DNA of 14,353 nucleotides from JBLHUT01 sp047629975 (lineage in GTDB: Bacteria > Pseudomonadota > Alphaproteobacteria > Rhodobacterales > Rhodobacteraceae): assembly GCA_047629975.1 (NCBI GenBank), contig JBLHUT010000057.1, forward strand, positions 1-14,353, read 5' to 3'. The translations under genes and the position numbers were made by a program. Positions 14,228 to 14,353 of the stretch are shown in pieces. The notes under the pieces were generated by a model. It had not been told where the DNA came from, ran no database searches, and saw nothing but the letters and a program-made list of their open reading frames with translations. Positions within the stretch are counted from its first letter, which is position 1. Each line of letters opens with the position of its first letter.

Positions 14228-14353
14228 GCGTTGTTGCGTAAGTCACGCCTGAGGCATGATTGCCCCTTTCCCCTTTGGCATCAGGCCACGCGGACGATCT
14301 CGGGCGTGCCGAGGGCTGAAAAGCGGTTCATGAGTGCGACGCGGATCTGGATT
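14228..14353 (-). mobile_element. End of an IS5-like insertion sequence, truncated by window edge
   Basis: The sequence beginning around CGGCGTTGTTGCGTAAGTC resembles, from memory, terminal repeats of IS5-group elements. It is followed about 50 nt inward by the 3' end of a transposase-like gene on the minus strand. The boundary is approximate to several bases, because only one end is visible and the target duplication cannot be checked. Confidence 0.6.
14281..14353 (-). CDS. IS5-like family transposase, C-terminal 23 residues
   Basis: Reading the minus strand from the window edge gives IQIRVALMNRF followed by SALGTPEIVRVA and a TGA at 14281-14283. The NRF-ALG-P-hydrophobic-VA ending resembles, from memory, the C-terminus of IS5-group DDE transposases common in alphaproteobacteria. 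The start and the catalytic residues lie outside the window, so activity cannot be judged. Confidence 0.6.
   Translation of the reverse strand, partial: IQIRVALMNRFSALGTPEIVRVA

Overview
The window looks like chromosome of an alphaproteobacterium of the Rhodobacteraceae/Roseobacter type. This rests on general family resemblance: fairly GC-rich coding sequence, a HAD-IIA hydrolase next to ribF, an acidic RTX protein, and a proteobacterial gas vesicle cluster. It is not based on any search.

Region 1 (1-6509, + strand) is the distal part of a gas vesicle (gvp) operon. It begins inside a GvpH-like (Hsp20 fold) gene and continues with gvpF/L, gvpG, a two-ring CDC48-type AAA+ ATPase, a GvpF/L-like gene with a C-terminal extension, a second canonical GvpF/L, a very short GvpA/J/M-family gene, a fourth divergent GvpF/L, and gvpK. 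Every junction overlaps or is separated by no more than 2 nt, so the run is probably one translationally coupled transcript. The structural gene gvpA and the ATPase gene gvpN are not in the window and are presumably upstream. The operon combines shell nucleation and assembly factors (F/L, G, K, J-type) with two chaperone-type proteins (Hsp20-like and CDC48-like). Four F/L paralogues in one operon, two of which have lost the VLPxRFG motif, are its most distinctive feature.

Region 2 (6510-7925) holds inverted repeats and a convergent minus-strand gene for a 417-residue heptad-rich protein that I cannot assign. Its position suggests, but does not prove, a link to gas vesicles.

Region 3 (7926-10098, + strand) is housekeeping: a HAD-IIA phosphatase-like protein and ribF (riboflavin kinase/FAD synthetase).

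Region 4 (10099-14108, - strand) has an RTX calcium-binding protein, probably exported by a type I secretion system encoded elsewhere, and an acyl-CoA synthetase. Each is followed by a clear hairpin terminator.

Region 5 (about 14228-14353) is the end of an insertion sequence, with the last 23 codons of an IS5-like transposase on the minus strand.

I saw no tRNA, rRNA, CRISPR array or replication origin. No stretch longer than 300 bases lacks a gene.
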